Assembly: GCA_020543525.1 (NCBI GenBank)
Contig: JAHYIO010000031.1
Coordinates: 186,001 to 250,000, forward strand
DNA: 64,000 bases
Direction: 5' to 3'
DNA from: Coriolopsis trogii
Lineage: Eukaryota > Basidiomycota > Agaricomycetes > Polyporales > Polyporaceae
The first letter of the stretch is position 1. Each line of letters opens with the position of its first letter. Shown here one piece after another: positions 22,601 through 35,010 of this stretch. The translations under genes were made by a program, and so were the position numbers. The notes below the pieces were generated by a model. The model made no database searches, was not told where the DNA came from, and saw only the letters and a list, made by a program, of their open reading frames with translations.

Positions 22601-25600
22601 GGACATGTCCTCTGAAGGCACGTCATCGACGGCGGAAGCTGGCAAGATATCAGAACCAACGTCTGCTAGCGAACCTCGCGTCGACGCTGCCCAGTCGTCT
22701 CTTGCGGACACAAAGCCTCCTCAAGACCCCGTCGACTACACTTATCCCTGTTTCATCATGCAAATCCTTACAGAGCTCCTCTTTTCCTACGAGGCATGCA
22801 AGCTCGCATTCCTGTCCTACAACCCGAAGAAGCGTAACCAGACCCCGGCGAAGGATGGCGGCGTGAAGCATCGCACGGCTGCAATCCAATTCCTCCTTTC
22901 CGATCTCATGACTTTCGGGACCATAAACCCTCAGCCGCCTTCGGAGGCACGCAAGCAGATCACGTTGTGCAATTGGGCCATGTCCGTTATCGTCGCGCTT
23001 TGCGTCGACACCACGGCGACGCAAGACATCAAGGATGTCCCTGCGGATCTTGTGTCCGTGCGGAAATTTGTCCTGGAAGCTATCAGTCGCGCGCTGAAGG
23101 ATCTTCCCTCTACGGACAACCCTGAGACCCGTTACAGCAGGTTGCTCGCGCTCTCTGACCTCTGCCACCGTTTGTTGACAGTACGCTTCAACGTGACCGG
23201 GAAGAAGGCGGGTGACGAGGCACCGACACACATCGCGAAGGTTATGCTGGAGAAAAACTTTGTGTCCACACTCACGAACGTCCTCGCGGAGGTTGACCTC
23301 AACTATCCGAACATTCGCAACGTCGTCTCTTCCGTACTCCGTCCCTTGGAGCACCTGTACGTCATGCACGTTGGAGACCGCGCATACAATGTACTGACCA
23401 GTTGACCGAACCAGCACCAAGGTCGCTATGAAGATGAGCCGAGTCTCCGACAAGAACAAGGAGCTGATCGAGGAGAAGGCGGTGACGTCCGAGTCGGACA
23501 TCTCTGAAGAAGAAGATGAGGACGAGGACGAAGGTGAAGATGCGGAGGATGAGGAAGCCAGCCACCTTTACCGCAACTCGTCCTTGGGATTGTACGTAGT
23601 GTGCATCGTTCTTCGCCTGACGTCGCTAATGTTTTCATTCCCCTGCGTGCCCAGGTTTGGTGGTGTGAGTTTGGCCCAGTTGATTATATTCTTTGACTCA
23701 CCACTGACATTTCTTCTACCAGGAAATGGAAGATGTGCACTATGGAGACGAGGATGACATGGACGAGGAGGGAGAAGACGACGAAGACGACGATGTGGAG
23801 ATGGACTTTGCTGATGAGACCGGGAGCGAGGATACCTCTGCTACGGACGAAGGAGACGTCGAGGGAGAGCTAGAAGACGAGACCGGAGATTCCGAGGAGG
23901 GTTGGCAAGACGAAGAGGAGGAAGATGAAGAAGATCTGGTCGAAAATGAAGGCGAGGCTGAAGAGGAGGACGGCGATGAAGACGAAGAAGAGGAAGGCGA
24001 GGAGGTGATGTGGCAGGTAAGCTGTAGTGCTTGACGCGACATGTCGCCTACTGACGATATCGGAAAGCAGGACATCGCTGTCGGAGATGGTGCTGCTGAC
24101 GACGTTGCTGACGAGGGCGACGAGGAGGAAGATGCGGGAGGTCCGTACGTTGATCTCAAACTTACTCACGATATTGACGTTCTTCCGCAGAAATGCCCAT
24201 TGCTGCCATGGATATGGATGATGAAGGCGACGTGATCTCAGAAGGAGAAGCGTAAGTCCATAGATATCATAGTTGTACAAGTGTCGCTCATACAAGTCCG
24301 TCAGGTTTGCCGACGAGCTGGGTATTGTTGACGAGGGTCACCGTGGACCAAACATCTTCGATCTTGCTGCTGGTTTTGCGAATGCACTTGTAGGCGGACC
24401 CTTGGGAGCAAGCCTAGGAGGCGCGACAGATGGCAACCCCGTTGTGTGGACCGGTGCGGTTCGCTCGACGCGCCGTCGCGGAGCAGGTAAGGCGATGACA
24501 TACAGCGAAAGACCATATACTGACGAAGGTGCTAGCAGGCGACGATGACCTCGAAATCTTTGGACGGCCTCGCAACCCTCCTCCTCCTTCAGCAGAGAAC
24601 GTTACACATCCCCTACTCCTCGACCCCGCAACGAATGCTGCGCGTGCCACTCAGGCTCGGTCCGCTCGCAGAGGGCATAGGAGTCTTCTTGCTGGCGGCG
24701 ATCTAAACCTCCATACAAGTCTCGATGACGCGTTTGGTCAAGGCGCAACACAAATCATCCAGCAAATGCTCAATGGTCGTTCGATTGGCGGCGAAGCTCT
24801 GCACATCAACGTGCCTGCCGGCGTACTTGGGACCTTCCAGCGTCATGGCCGAGGCGGTGGTGCCATATCAGCTTCTATTCGTTTGGAGCGAGCCCCACGC
24901 CCCGGCGAATCGAGGATGGAGGGACGCTCTTTGGAACCTCTGCTCACCGTGCAAAGGTGGGCCGAAGAGGCCAAAATGCTCCACGGCAAGTTCGAGCAGT
25001 CGAGACTGACCAAGTTGCACAACCACGTTGTCGTTGCGCTGCTCCCCGCCGCAGTTGAGGCATGGAAGAAGGCTAAGGAAGCCGAAGAGCGGGAACAGGA
25101 GCGCGTACGAGAGGAACAGGTTCGTGCTGCTGAGGAAGCGGCGAAGAAGGAACAGGAGGCCGTACAAGCTGCGGAAAAGGCGAAAGCGGAGGAGGAAGCT
25201 AGGGCGGCGGAAGCCGCTGAGGTTGCTGCTGCTGCCGCCGCCTCCGTCGCTCCGGAAGCCGCTTCTGCCACTACCGATGCGGACGTAGAGATGGCTGATG
25301 TGACTGAAGACACTGTAGCAGACAGTGAGGAGCCCGTAAGTGACCATGGTCCTGAAGCGGCCGGGCCGTCTGGCGAAGCCGCTGCACCTGCTCCCGAGCG
25401 GGTTACGGTCATGATTCATGGGAGTCCCGTCGACATCACCGATACTGGTATTGACCCAACCTTCCTCGAGGCGCTTCCAGACGATATGCGTGAAGAAGTA
25501 CTCAATCAACACGTCCGGGATCAAAGAGCTGCGCAGGTCGAACGTCCCGTCGATTCTCAGATCAGTGCCGAATTCCTCGATGCTTTGCCACCAGATATTC

Positions 25601-28600
25601 GCGCCGAGATCATTCAGCAAGAGGCTGCCGAACGCGCGACGAGAGTGCGCGTGGAGCAAGCGACGCAACAAGGTGGTCCTGTTGAAATCGACCCTGCCAC
25701 CTTCATAGCAAGTCTCGATCCCCAGCTACGTCAAGCTGTCTTGTTGGATTCCGATGAGGTCTTCATCCAAAGCCTGCCTTCACACATGATTGCAGAGGCG
25801 AATATTCATCGCGAGCACGGTCGGCCATCGCGAGTTCGTCAGATAATTCAACCTAGCGCAGAGATCCGCAGTGGGGCCCAATCGCAAGGTGCCCAAGTTG
25901 CAAAGGCTCCCCAGCCTCGCGATGCTATTCAGCTGCTCGACAAGTCCGCCCTGGCTGCCCTCGTGCGACTTCTGTTCTACCCGCACATTTTGAAGAAGAA
26001 CTTGCTGTACAAGGTGCTGGTCAATCTCTGTGAAAACGCCAAGTCTCGCACAGATTTGTTCAATCTCCTGCTCAGTATCCTCCAAGACGGATCTGGTGAC
26101 CTGGCTGCAATCGACAAGAGCTTCGCACAGATGTCCGTTCGTCACTCAAAAGCAACCGCTCCTCAGACACCAAAGGCTATTGGCAAGCAGCGCGTCACCG
26201 CGGACTACTTCGGTTCAATTTCTCTACCCCAGAACGACGTCGTTCCCGAACTAATTGTGCAGCGCTGCCTGGAGTCCCTCACATACATCGTCAGCTCCAA
26301 CGAATTGTCCTCATTGTTCTTCCTGACTGAGCACGAGTTGCCCGTCGGCCTTCGCCGCAGCTCGTCGAAGAAGGGCAAGGGGAAAGAGAAGCAAGCACCG
26401 CAAACACACTACCCCATCGTCCTGCTTCTCAGTCTTCTCGATCGCCCATCCATTTTGCGGACGCCTTCCATAGTCGAATCGGTCGTTGGCCTTCTAGCCA
26501 CAGTGACCCGACCACTCGCAGGTCTTAAGGACAAGAAGGCTGAGACGGCACCGGCAGAGGCGAGTGCGTCAGGCGCGGCTGCGAGTACCACCACCTCTGA
26601 GCAGCCTGCTTCCGAGTCCGCTCCAAGCGATGGCCAAGCTACTGCTCCATCAACAGACGGTATGTTCTGTGATGCCATCCGTTCGCCCCCTTGCACTAAC
26701 GAGAATTGCTATAGCCCCGTCCGTGGCGGCATCAGCGCCTCAAGCCCAGCCGGGAGCCCAGCCGGAAGCCCAGCCGAAGCCTCCGGCTACTGTTGAAGAG
26801 AAAGTCCTACTTGCGAACCCTCCCCACATCCCTCATCATGTCCTTCGGCTCATCGTGAATGTGTTGACTGCTGGCGAGTGCTCTGGGCGGACATTCATGC
26901 AGAGCTTGACTTTGATCCAACACCTCTCTTACATCCCTGATGCGCGAGAGGTGATTGCGTCTGAACTACGCACCCGAGCTCAAGAGTTTGGTCAGAGCCT
27001 GTTCGCGTCACTGGACGAACTCGCCAGTGCACTTCGGAACGCGGAGTCCGATGCCGACACGCTGGCTACGACCATCGCTGCCAAATTCTCGCCCGCCTCG
27101 TCTGATCAAGCCAAGCTCTTGCGAGTGCTCAAGACCATCGACTACATGTATTCGCCGAAGACGTCGGGCAACTCGACGGAAAGCGATGTCGAGAAGGTAC
27201 AGAGCATCTACGAAAGCTTCCGCTTCTCGCCTCTTTGGAAACGTCTTGGAGACTGCCTCTCCATCATCGAGGAGAAGCCGGAGATGGAACACATTGCCAC
27301 TGTCCTTCTTCCTCTCATCGAATCTCTGATGGTCGTCTGCAAGTACGTCGGCCCGAAGACTGCATCTGGGGCTGCTGCTCGCGTCATTCGCGCCTCAACG
27401 TCACCCCGTTCGCCTACTAGCGCTCGGGAGTCGATGGAAGACCTCTTCGTCACGTTCACGGATGCCCACCGCAAAGTGCTCAACTTGATGGTCCGCAACA
27501 ACCCGTCGCTGATGAGCGGATCGTTCTCGTTACTCGTGCACAACCCTCGCGTTCTGGACTTTGACAACAAGCGGAACTACTTCAACCAGCAGCTTCACCG
27601 CCGGCCACACGCACGCGAGCATCACGGTACCCTGCAGCTGAACGTGCGCCGCCAGCGCGTGTTCGAGGACAGCTTCCAGTACCTGCAGCGGAAGACTGGG
27701 GAGCAGATCAAGTACGGGAAGCTGAGCGTGCGGTTCTACGACGAGGAGGGTGTGGACGCTGGAGGTGTGACGCGGGAGTGGTTCCAGATCCTCGCGCGGC
27801 AGATGTTCGACCCGAACTATGCGCTGTTCCAGCCGTGCGCCGCGGACAGGCTCACGTACCAGCCGAACCGCGCGTCGTGGGTCAACCCGGAGCACCTGTC
27901 GTTCTTCAAGTTCGTCGGGCGGGTGATTGGGAAGGCGATCTACGACGGACGCTTGCTCGATGCGTACTTTGCGCGCAGCCTGTACAGGCAGTTGCTCGGG
28001 AAGCAGGTCGACTACAAGGACGTGGAGTGGGTGGATCCCGAATACTACAACTCGCTATGCTGGATCCTCGAGAACGACCCGAGTCCGCTTGATCTGACGT
28101 TCAGCGTGGAGGCCGACGAGGTCCGTCTTAATCTTCTTGTTCTGCTCTCTCTCTTGAATACGGATACTGATCTCCTTGATCGCAGTTCGGCGTCACGAAG
28201 CTTGTGGAGCTGAAGGAAGGAGGGGCGAGCATCCCCGTCACCCAGGAGAACAAGAAGGAGTTCGTGCAGCTGTCCGCGAACTATAGGTTGTACTCGTCTA
28301 TCAAGGACCAGATCGAGTCGCTGGTTGCCGGTTTCTACGAGATCATCCCGAAGGACCTCGTCTCGATCGTGAGTCACTTGTGGTTTGATGTACGTGCACA
28401 GGTACTCACACTTGTCATTGCAGTTCAACGAGCAGGAGCTCGAGCTGCTCATCTCCGGAACGCCCGACATTGACGTCGACGAGTGGAGGTCTGCAACGGA
28501 GTACAACGGCTACACGAGCTCGGACCCGGTCATCGTCTGGTTCTGGCGTGCTCTGAAGTCCTTCAACCGAGAAGAGCGGGCGAAGGTGCTCAGTTTCGCT

Positions 28601-28884
28601 ACGGGCACGTCCCGCGTGCCGCTAGGAGGGTTCGTCGAGTTGCAAGGTGTCCAGGGCACGCAACGGTTCTCGATACACAAGGCGTATGGTGACACCGACC
28701 GTCTTCCTCAAGCCCACACCTGTAAGTCTACTCTGTCACCTCTCTCGTAATTTCCATATGTGCTGACGATGGGAAAACAGGCTTCAACCAGATCGACCTG
28801 CCGCAATACTCATCGTATGAAATGCTCCGGCAGCAGTTGTTGCTCGCCATCAACGAGGGTGGAGAGGGCTTCGGGTTTGCATAG
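16660..28884 (+). CDS. TOM1: Giant HECT E3 ubiquitin ligase, TOM1/HUWE1 family
   Basis: Ubiquitin-protein ligase. Exon 1 is 16660-16698 ([13 protein letters not shown]) and exon 2 starts at 16760 ([15 protein letters not shown]), the classic TOM1 beginning. I estimate about 3,700 residues. The armadillo-like DUF908/DUF913 region spans about 16800-20600. A UBA domain is at about 21150-21260 ([18 protein letters not shown]). Acidic stretches lie at 23490-23560 and 23730-24240. The DUF4414 region is at about 25440-25800 ([34 protein letters not shown]), with a long Glu/Ala coiled segment before it. The HECT domain runs from about 27560 to the end, with the catalytic Cys in PQAHTCFNQIDLP and the C-terminal GFGFA. 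The Cys codon is split by intron 28722-28780. Family roles are histone excess, ribosomal-protein and mRNA-export quality control. All domains are intact. Confidence 0.96.
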
Positions 28885-29421
28885 GCTTCACGCATCGGAC
28901 ACTCGGTTAATGACGGCACGCGCGCAAAGAATCTCGTCCCGACTTGTAGAATCAATCCCGCAATGTACATGTACTACCTGCATCTCAGAATATCAGTTCA
29001 TTTCGCTCTCTGCAATCTTTCGGGAGGGGCTCTATGTGAACGTTGCACGAGTCTCCTTGGCACATCGTTGATAGTGATGACCACCGGGGACTTGAACTTC
29101 ATACAACCAACTTTGTACCCTTTGATCAGCTGCACGTCTCCCTGGAACGAAGAGACTAGTACTGTCGCGAGTGCGGGCCGATCTGAGCGTTACCCCATGG
29201 GGTGCGGGGCGTGCCTTGCGCCATCCGGGGTCGGTACCCAGAAGAGGCCGGCTTGACCGACCCGGTGACCAGAGTCGGCTACCCCAGATGCGCATACATA
29301 TGCTTGACCCCTCCGTCCCCTGCTCACCGACTGCGCTCCTCTCTCCCCGCCGCAGAGTATCAACGGCGACGTCTCTCATCTGTCCCATCAACGCCGGTCA
29401 CCGCGGTGAACCAGCTTCAAG
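28885..29421. other. Spacer between TOM1 and the MDR gene
   Basis: About 540 bases with no supported gene; only overlapping shadow frames. Confidence 0.5.
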
Positions 29422-30970
29422 ATGCGCGCGTTCGTGGTCACCGACTACGCCCACCCGTCCAAGATCCCTGTCGCCCAGAACGCCCCTGAGCCAAAGCCCG
29501 CGCCGGGGCAGGTCCTCGTCGACGTCTACAGCGCCGGCCTGAACTACTTTGACGTGAGTCTCCTCCACCCAGCTCACTACTCCAAGCGTCACGCCACGTC
29601 CGCCCGCGCTCACGCCGCCCCGTCCTGCAGATCCTCCAGTCGCAGGGCAAGTACCAGCACCAGCCGCCGCGGCCGTTCGTGCTCGGGAGCGAGTTCGCGG
29701 GGCGCGTCGCGGCGGACTCGCCCATCCCGGACGGGTGCCCGTTCAGGCCGGGGGACAGGGTGTTTGGTGCCGGGCAGGGCGCGTTCGCGGAGAAGGTCGC
29801 GGCGGCGTGGCAGTCGCTCGTGCCGCTGCCGGATAACATGAGCTACGACCAGGGTGCGGGTGCGTGTTGTGTCTTTCTTGTTTTCTTTGCTCGGGGGAAA
29901 TGCTCGGGAAAGAAAGCATACGTGGATGTGGGTGAGGAATGCTCATGAGACCGTCTGTAGGTCTGTATGTAACTTGGCCGACGAGTTATGAGGCGTTGGT
30001 CGGGCGGGCGGAGCTCAAGCCTGGTGAGTGTCTCGTTGTGCGTTTTCCGGCCGCGTGTGTGCGGTCTGCTTACAGAGGCGGTAGGCGAGTGGGTGTTGGT
30101 CACCGCGTCGGCAGGCGGAGTCGGTATCGCTGCTGTGCAACTCGCGAAAGGTGCGCCTTCTGGCATACTCTGGGGTTCGCTGCTCAGTACTGATAGTCCG
30201 TACCAGCCCTGGGAGCCAAGGTCATCGCTGCCGCGGGCTCCCAGGAGAAGCTTGACGTCTCGATTCGGCTGGGAGGCGCGGACCATGGCGTCGACTATAC
30301 CAAGGAGGGCTGGCAGAAGGAGGTCCTGAAGATCACTGGTGGCAAGGGTGTTGACGTGATCTACGACCCGGTCGGTCTCATTCGAGGTATGTTGAGGTTT
30401 CTGGTCTCGAGGCTCGTCGCGCTCCTGCTCATGCACACTTTGCGTAGACTCATTGAAGTGCATCGCATGGAAAGGACGCGCGATCGTCGTCGGGTTCGCC
30501 GCGGGCCAGATTGAAAAGGCACGTCCCGCTGACCGTCCATCCGTTCCGAGATGCGCAATGACTCACATGCGACCGGGTGCATAGCTTGCGCTGAACCTCG
30601 TTCTGCTCAAGAACATCTCCATCGTCGGTATCCACTGGGGAGCCTACACCAGTACGTTCCAAAGCCTTCGTCCAGCCTTGCTCAGATCCTCACTGCTTTT
30701 TCCCATCCAGAGATCGAGCCCGAGCGCATTCCCGTCGTCTGGCAAGCACTCCTAGAGTGAGCACCATCTCCTCCCCATGTCGTACTGATTGAAATGCTCA
30801 TCAACCGTCCCTCTAGTCTGTTCTCGTCCGGGCGTGCAAAACCGATTGTATACCCGGAGACTTTCCCGCTGGAGAGGACTGCAGATGGCTTAGTTGCAAT
30901 AGAACAGCGCAAGACGTGGGGCAAGGCAATTGTACATGTCCGGGAGTCGCATCCCCAGGCGAAACTGTAG
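29422..30970 (+). CDS. Quinone oxidoreductase-like MDR family protein
   Basis: NADPH-dependent medium-chain reductase of the zeta-crystallin/QOR type, without the zinc sites of true alcohol dehydrogenases. Start at 29422 (MRAFVVTDYAHPSKIPV). The GroES-like half includes GQVLVDVYSAGLNYFD, then LGSEFAGRV and PGDRVFGAG. The cofactor half has WVLVTASAGGVGIAAVQLAK with the AxxGGVG nucleotide-binding turn (about 30092-30150), then GADHGVDYT, GVDVIYDPVG, and NISIVGIHWGAY. It ends ESHPQAKL, stop at 30968-30970. It is cut by several short introns (for example between VGL and YVTWP near 29860-29960). About 340 residues, complete. Location probably cytosol or mitochondria; substrate unknown. Confidence 0.88.
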
Positions 30971-31073
30971 AGAGTATGTTAGGATTGTACTCCAGTTGTA
31001 CTGTGTGGTCGATGTATGAGCCGTAAACCTGACACATGCGCAACATAATTGCTCACAAGGAGTTGGCTTGTAC

Positions 31074-31155
31074 GGCGCTATAGCCAAGTGGTTACGGCGA
31101 CAGATTAGAAATCTGTTCTCCTTTGGAGGCGCAGGTTCGAATCCTGCTGGCGTCG
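31074..31155 (+). tRNA. tRNA-Ser (anticodon AGA)
   Basis: An 82-nt class II tRNA. The acceptor arm GGCGCTA pairs with TGGCGTC, discriminator G. The A box is TAGCCAAGTGG. The anticodon stem ACAGA/TCTGT closes the loop TTAGAAA, so the anticodon is AGA. The long variable arm has TCTCC/GGAGG-type pairing, and the B box is GGTTCGAATCC. No intron. A TTTT run about 25 bases downstream (near 31183) can terminate RNA polymerase III. The D-loop, variable arm and length all match fungal tRNA-Ser. Confidence 0.95.
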
Positions 31156-32750
31156 ATTAATAGGAACTCCAAGGTTCAATCCATGTTTTGTCACCCATTA
31201 TAACGGGCAACCATCCCGTTGTCTCCTGAATGTAAGTTATGAGGATAGAATACATGCATCATGCTCTCATTTGCTGTTTTGCGACCCTGATACTTGTATC
31301 CTCATATCCGGACCGAGAAGGCGGAGACAGTCTGGTCGAGACGGAGATGAACGTGTGAGGCTGCCTATGGGGGTGCGCTACCAGAACCACTTCAGACTTT
31401 CCCCTGGGCGTTTCGAGAGAAGGGCGAGTTTGATGGAAGCAGAAGCAGGGCACCAGGCTCCAGGTGCCCAGGGCGACGAGAGAAAGAAGGGGTTCGTTGA
31501 GGTAGGTTGCACGCGGAGGTGCCTGTCAGACATGCAGAAGGGTGGGTTCGCAATAGAGAGAGTCAATTTAGGACGCGTGTTCGAGCAGGGGAGGGGGGGA
31601 ATCTGGAGAGAGTGACTCGTTCACTATGAGCACAGCACAACGCCGACTTGGGTTAACTGACCCTCTTGGGGAACGTCCAACAGACTCCTACATATAAAAC
31701 AAATCTTGTAGCCATCCGAGTCGCTGCTCACTGGCCCCAACGGCTCACTGGCCATCCACATGACGCGATCCTCAATAGTGGACGAGGCTGCTGCGATGAC
31801 CCAAGGGAAGGGAGCCTGACGGGGCTTTTGCCGGTGGGTAGGCGCTGTGGCCCGAGATTGGAGTGTCGATCGCGGATCTCAGGGCAGATCGTTATCTGGG
31901 GCCTTCTCGTCTGCCGCTGCGCGCTGGCCGGCTTGTCTCCGCCTCTCACCCCCAGTCTTCTACTGAATGGCAGTGAACATCGACGCAGTCCCACGACGAC
32001 TGACGCATATGACCGAGCAGGGCTCTCCCAGGACCGTGGGGGCGGACAGCACTGGGAACAAACTTGGCAACACCCGACGTGAGGATTTGATGCCTTTCAA
32101 ACGCGATCAAGCTCAACCAGCAAGGCCGGTCGCAGCTCAGTCGTGCGTAGTATATAATCCAGAGGGAGAGACTTGCCCAGAAGAAGGCGAAGAGCCGTCT
32201 GCCCCCAGAGCTCCCGTCTTCAGCAGGCTCAGGACGAGGACAGGGAGAGCGAGTGAAACTGATCGAGAGGTATGTCTGATCCCTCGGCTGCATCTGTCCT
32301 TTTCCGCCCCGCGCCCCCGTATGCTTGTCTCTTTCTGGCCAAAGGCGTCGCCCGAGCGGCAAGCAGACGGCCCATCAGTGCGCCAACTGTTCCAATCATT
32401 TGTGGCATTGCGCCCCAGGCTCGTTTCAGCTCCCCTCTTCTCCTCTTCTTCCAGCCCAGGGGCCGCCACTAGTCTCGGACTTGTTTCTTTTTTCCTCGTT
32501 CTGCGCTCGTTCTGCTCTATAATACCCTACGCGTTTGGCCACTCCACCGCGGGCCTGCGGTCTTCTCTTTCCCCCGCCGCTCTCGCCTCCTACCTTCGTT
32601 TGCCAGCCCTAATCCTGGTCTCTGACCCGTTTCTCTTCTTCGTGTCTCGTCCGGCTGTTGCCCACACTGTCGCTCACGCGACGCTGACGTCTTCTATCAT
32701 ACACAACCCGCGACAGGTCGCCCTAATTGCACTCTCCGCACGATCCCACA
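31156..32750. other. Long spacer / 5' region of the DUF6533 gene
   Basis: About 1.6 kb without a recognised gene. TATA-like sites occur at about 32150 (TATATAATCC) and 32517 (CTATAATACC). The stretch 32380-32700 is pyrimidine-rich, typical of a fungal promoter and leader. A 406-codon open frame runs through here from 31967, but I do not accept it as coding (see rejected list). Confidence 0.5.
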
Positions 32751-34683
32751 ATGCCTCTGACCATCTTCCCCGACGATGTAATGCGCGAGCTCGCCGCTAC
32801 ACGGTACATGTGTGGTGGGTCTCCCCTCTTCAGCTTCGCGGATGTGGTATGTTGAATAGACACGCTGCGTTCGCAGCGGCCGGCCTCATCGTCCTTCTAT
32901 ACGACCACCTTTTGACGCTCGGAGACGAGATTCGGTACATCTGGCCTGCACCAGCCACATACGCCAAGTATATCTTCCTCCTCAATCGCTACACCGTCCT
33001 GGCCACCCTACTCGCAGTAGCCTATGGTACGTCCCTCGTTTTCCGCGCCATGAGCGAGACATTCATGCGCATGCATGCATGCGAGCAGAGACGTGTGGCT
33101 TTGTGCACACAACCTTCACAGACTTGGTACGTCCGGCTGTTGCGCGCATACGCCCATCTCTTATCCTACGCTGCCTTGCAGGGGTGAATATCTGTCCGCA
33201 TGTTGTGGTCGTGGTGGTAGCTGAGCGACGGACAGATGCAAGCAGTTCATCTTCACCTGCTCGATGCTCGCCATCGTCTCCGTCGGCATCGCCAACCTGC
33301 TCATCCTCCAGCGGGTGGTCATCCTCTGGGAGCACCGTCCGGTACGTCATCATCTGACCATCCTCTCTGCCTCCCTCCGCACATGGCACGGTCTTCTCCC
33401 GATGCGTCCCCGACATCTGACTCATGTCCGATGTCCGACGTTGGACGTTTGATGCTGACCTGCTCCTTTGGCAGATCGTCTTGAAGATCATGACAGTGGG
33501 TTTCCTCATCAGCTTCACCGCACAGGTCGCCACGATGATTGCCACGCTTATTGAGGCCCTGCGTGAGTGATTGCTCCTCCCGCCCATCCTGCGCTCACAC
33601 GGCTGACCCGCGATGTCGTAAACAGCATTCATTCGGTGGTCTGGCCTTGCAGGGATGTGCATTGCGACCAAGTCCTCGCCTATCCTCATTGCCGTATGGG
33701 CATCACCCGTGAGCATCCTGACTGGATCAGATGTTGGCTCCTCGTCTGACGCATGTCGTTCGTCTGGCGAAGATGCTGTTCGAAGTGTTCGTCCTGGGTT
33801 CCACCGCGCTCAACGCGCTGGACCGACCCCGGACAGTCTCTCTGCCCATGATCGCCGCGCTCCACTCAGACGGTCTTGGTTTCTTCATGGTACGTCCCGC
33901 GCTGCTGGAGATGCGAATACAGAGCAGGCACTTACCGCCCTGCAAAAGTCCATCACGTGCTTCCGCATCCTCAACCTCACCCTCGCGGCCATCTCGCGGC
34001 CGTCGCTCGTCTTCCTCGCAGTCTTGTACGTCCCACCACTCCCCTCTTACCTCCTCCCCATCTACTGACGCGCATCCCCGCCTTCTCCTCGCACGCACAG
34101 CTTCATCTGGGCGATGACGACGACGATCCTCGGCCGCCTCCTCCTCCACCTCCGCCGGACCGAATGCCGCCCGCTCGACCCGTCCTCGCCCGAGTTCAAC
34201 CCCGCGCTCGTGGACGACGCGTACGTGGACGAGGACGAGGACGGAGACGGGGGCGCGGAGCTCGGGCGGTCGAGCAGCAGCTCCGCGTACCGCCGCTCGC
34301 GCGCGATCTCGCCGTTCGGGCTCGTGCCGCTCACGAAGCGGGTGTCGGGGGCTGGGTCCGAGGACGGGCGCGAGGCGCGGCTGGATGTGCACAGAGAGCG
34401 GCGGAGCGACGATGGGGTGCTCGTGCTGGGGCTCGGGAGGGGCCGCGGTGCGGAGAGGGAGGGCGGGGACGGGGACGGGGACGCGGGGTGGGCGCGGGGA
34501 CATGGGCGGCGGCTGTCGAGCGCGGATGGGGGCGAGGTGTTGGAGGTGCCTGCGGCGGTTTATGAGTACCACTACCAGAAGCGGTCGTACGATCCTTGTG
34601 AGTCGTTTTTTGCTCCGCTGTTGTGCTCTCGGGAGACGGTCTGGCTGAGCATAGGTGTTGCAGACGTGAGGCCGTGGGATTAG
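32751..34683 (+). CDS. DUF6533-type multi-pass membrane protein
   Basis: Start at 32751 (MPLTIFPDDVMRELAATRYMC). An intron to 32877 joins to AAGLIVLLYDHLLTLGDEIRY, the DUF6533 signature (YDHLLTLxDE). Further hydrophobic segments are YIFLLNRYTVLATLLAVAYG, FIFTCSMLAIVSVGIANLLI, IMTVGFLISFTAQVATMIA, PILIAVWASPMLFEVFVLG and PSLVFLAVFFIWAMTTTIL. A long disordered tail follows, rich in Asp, Gly and Arg (about 34200-34560). The last intron (about 34600-34661) joins YDP to YVRPWD, stop at 34681-34683. Seven segments are likely. Function of the family is unknown. The tail is encoded by unusually GC- and G-rich DNA (34380-34530). Confidence 0.82.
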
Positions 34684-34948
34684 CTCCTGGTGAGGGAGCG
34701 GGGCCTGTCCGGGTGGTGTTTAACGTTATTTTTTGCGCGTGCGCGTGCGTCTGCGTCGTGGGTGACATGCGCTGGACGGGTTGCGTGTCGCTTTGTACTT
34801 GTGCTTGCTGTTGTCCGTACGAACGCTTATCCAGTGCAGGAAAGCTAGGAAATGAGCTCGGGGGACTGGCGTCTATCGGGCCGGCGTGCTGAGACGCGTA
34901 ATCTTGGCGTGCGTGACCGTGGACCTGCGCAGTGGCGTTGGGTGCAGA

Positions 34949-34956
34949 TATATAAA
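34949..34956 (+). promoter_or_regulatory. TATA box of the TAP-like hydrolase gene
   Basis: TATATAAA about 55 bases upstream of the ATG at 35011, the only clear TATA in the 327-bp spacer 34684-35010. Confidence 0.6.
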
Positions 34957-35010
34957 GAGGAGGGGTTCGCGCTGGTCCCGCTCTCACGCGTACGACAACT
35001 CTGCGACCGT

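Noticed and set aside
31967..33187. 406-codon open frame across the spacer and exon 2 of the DUF6533 gene
   Set aside because: The part before 32750 is pyrimidine-rich leader without domain character. The DUF6533 family start is given by exon 1 at 32751 in another frame, spliced cleanly to exon 2; the long frame meets exon 2 by reading through the intron.
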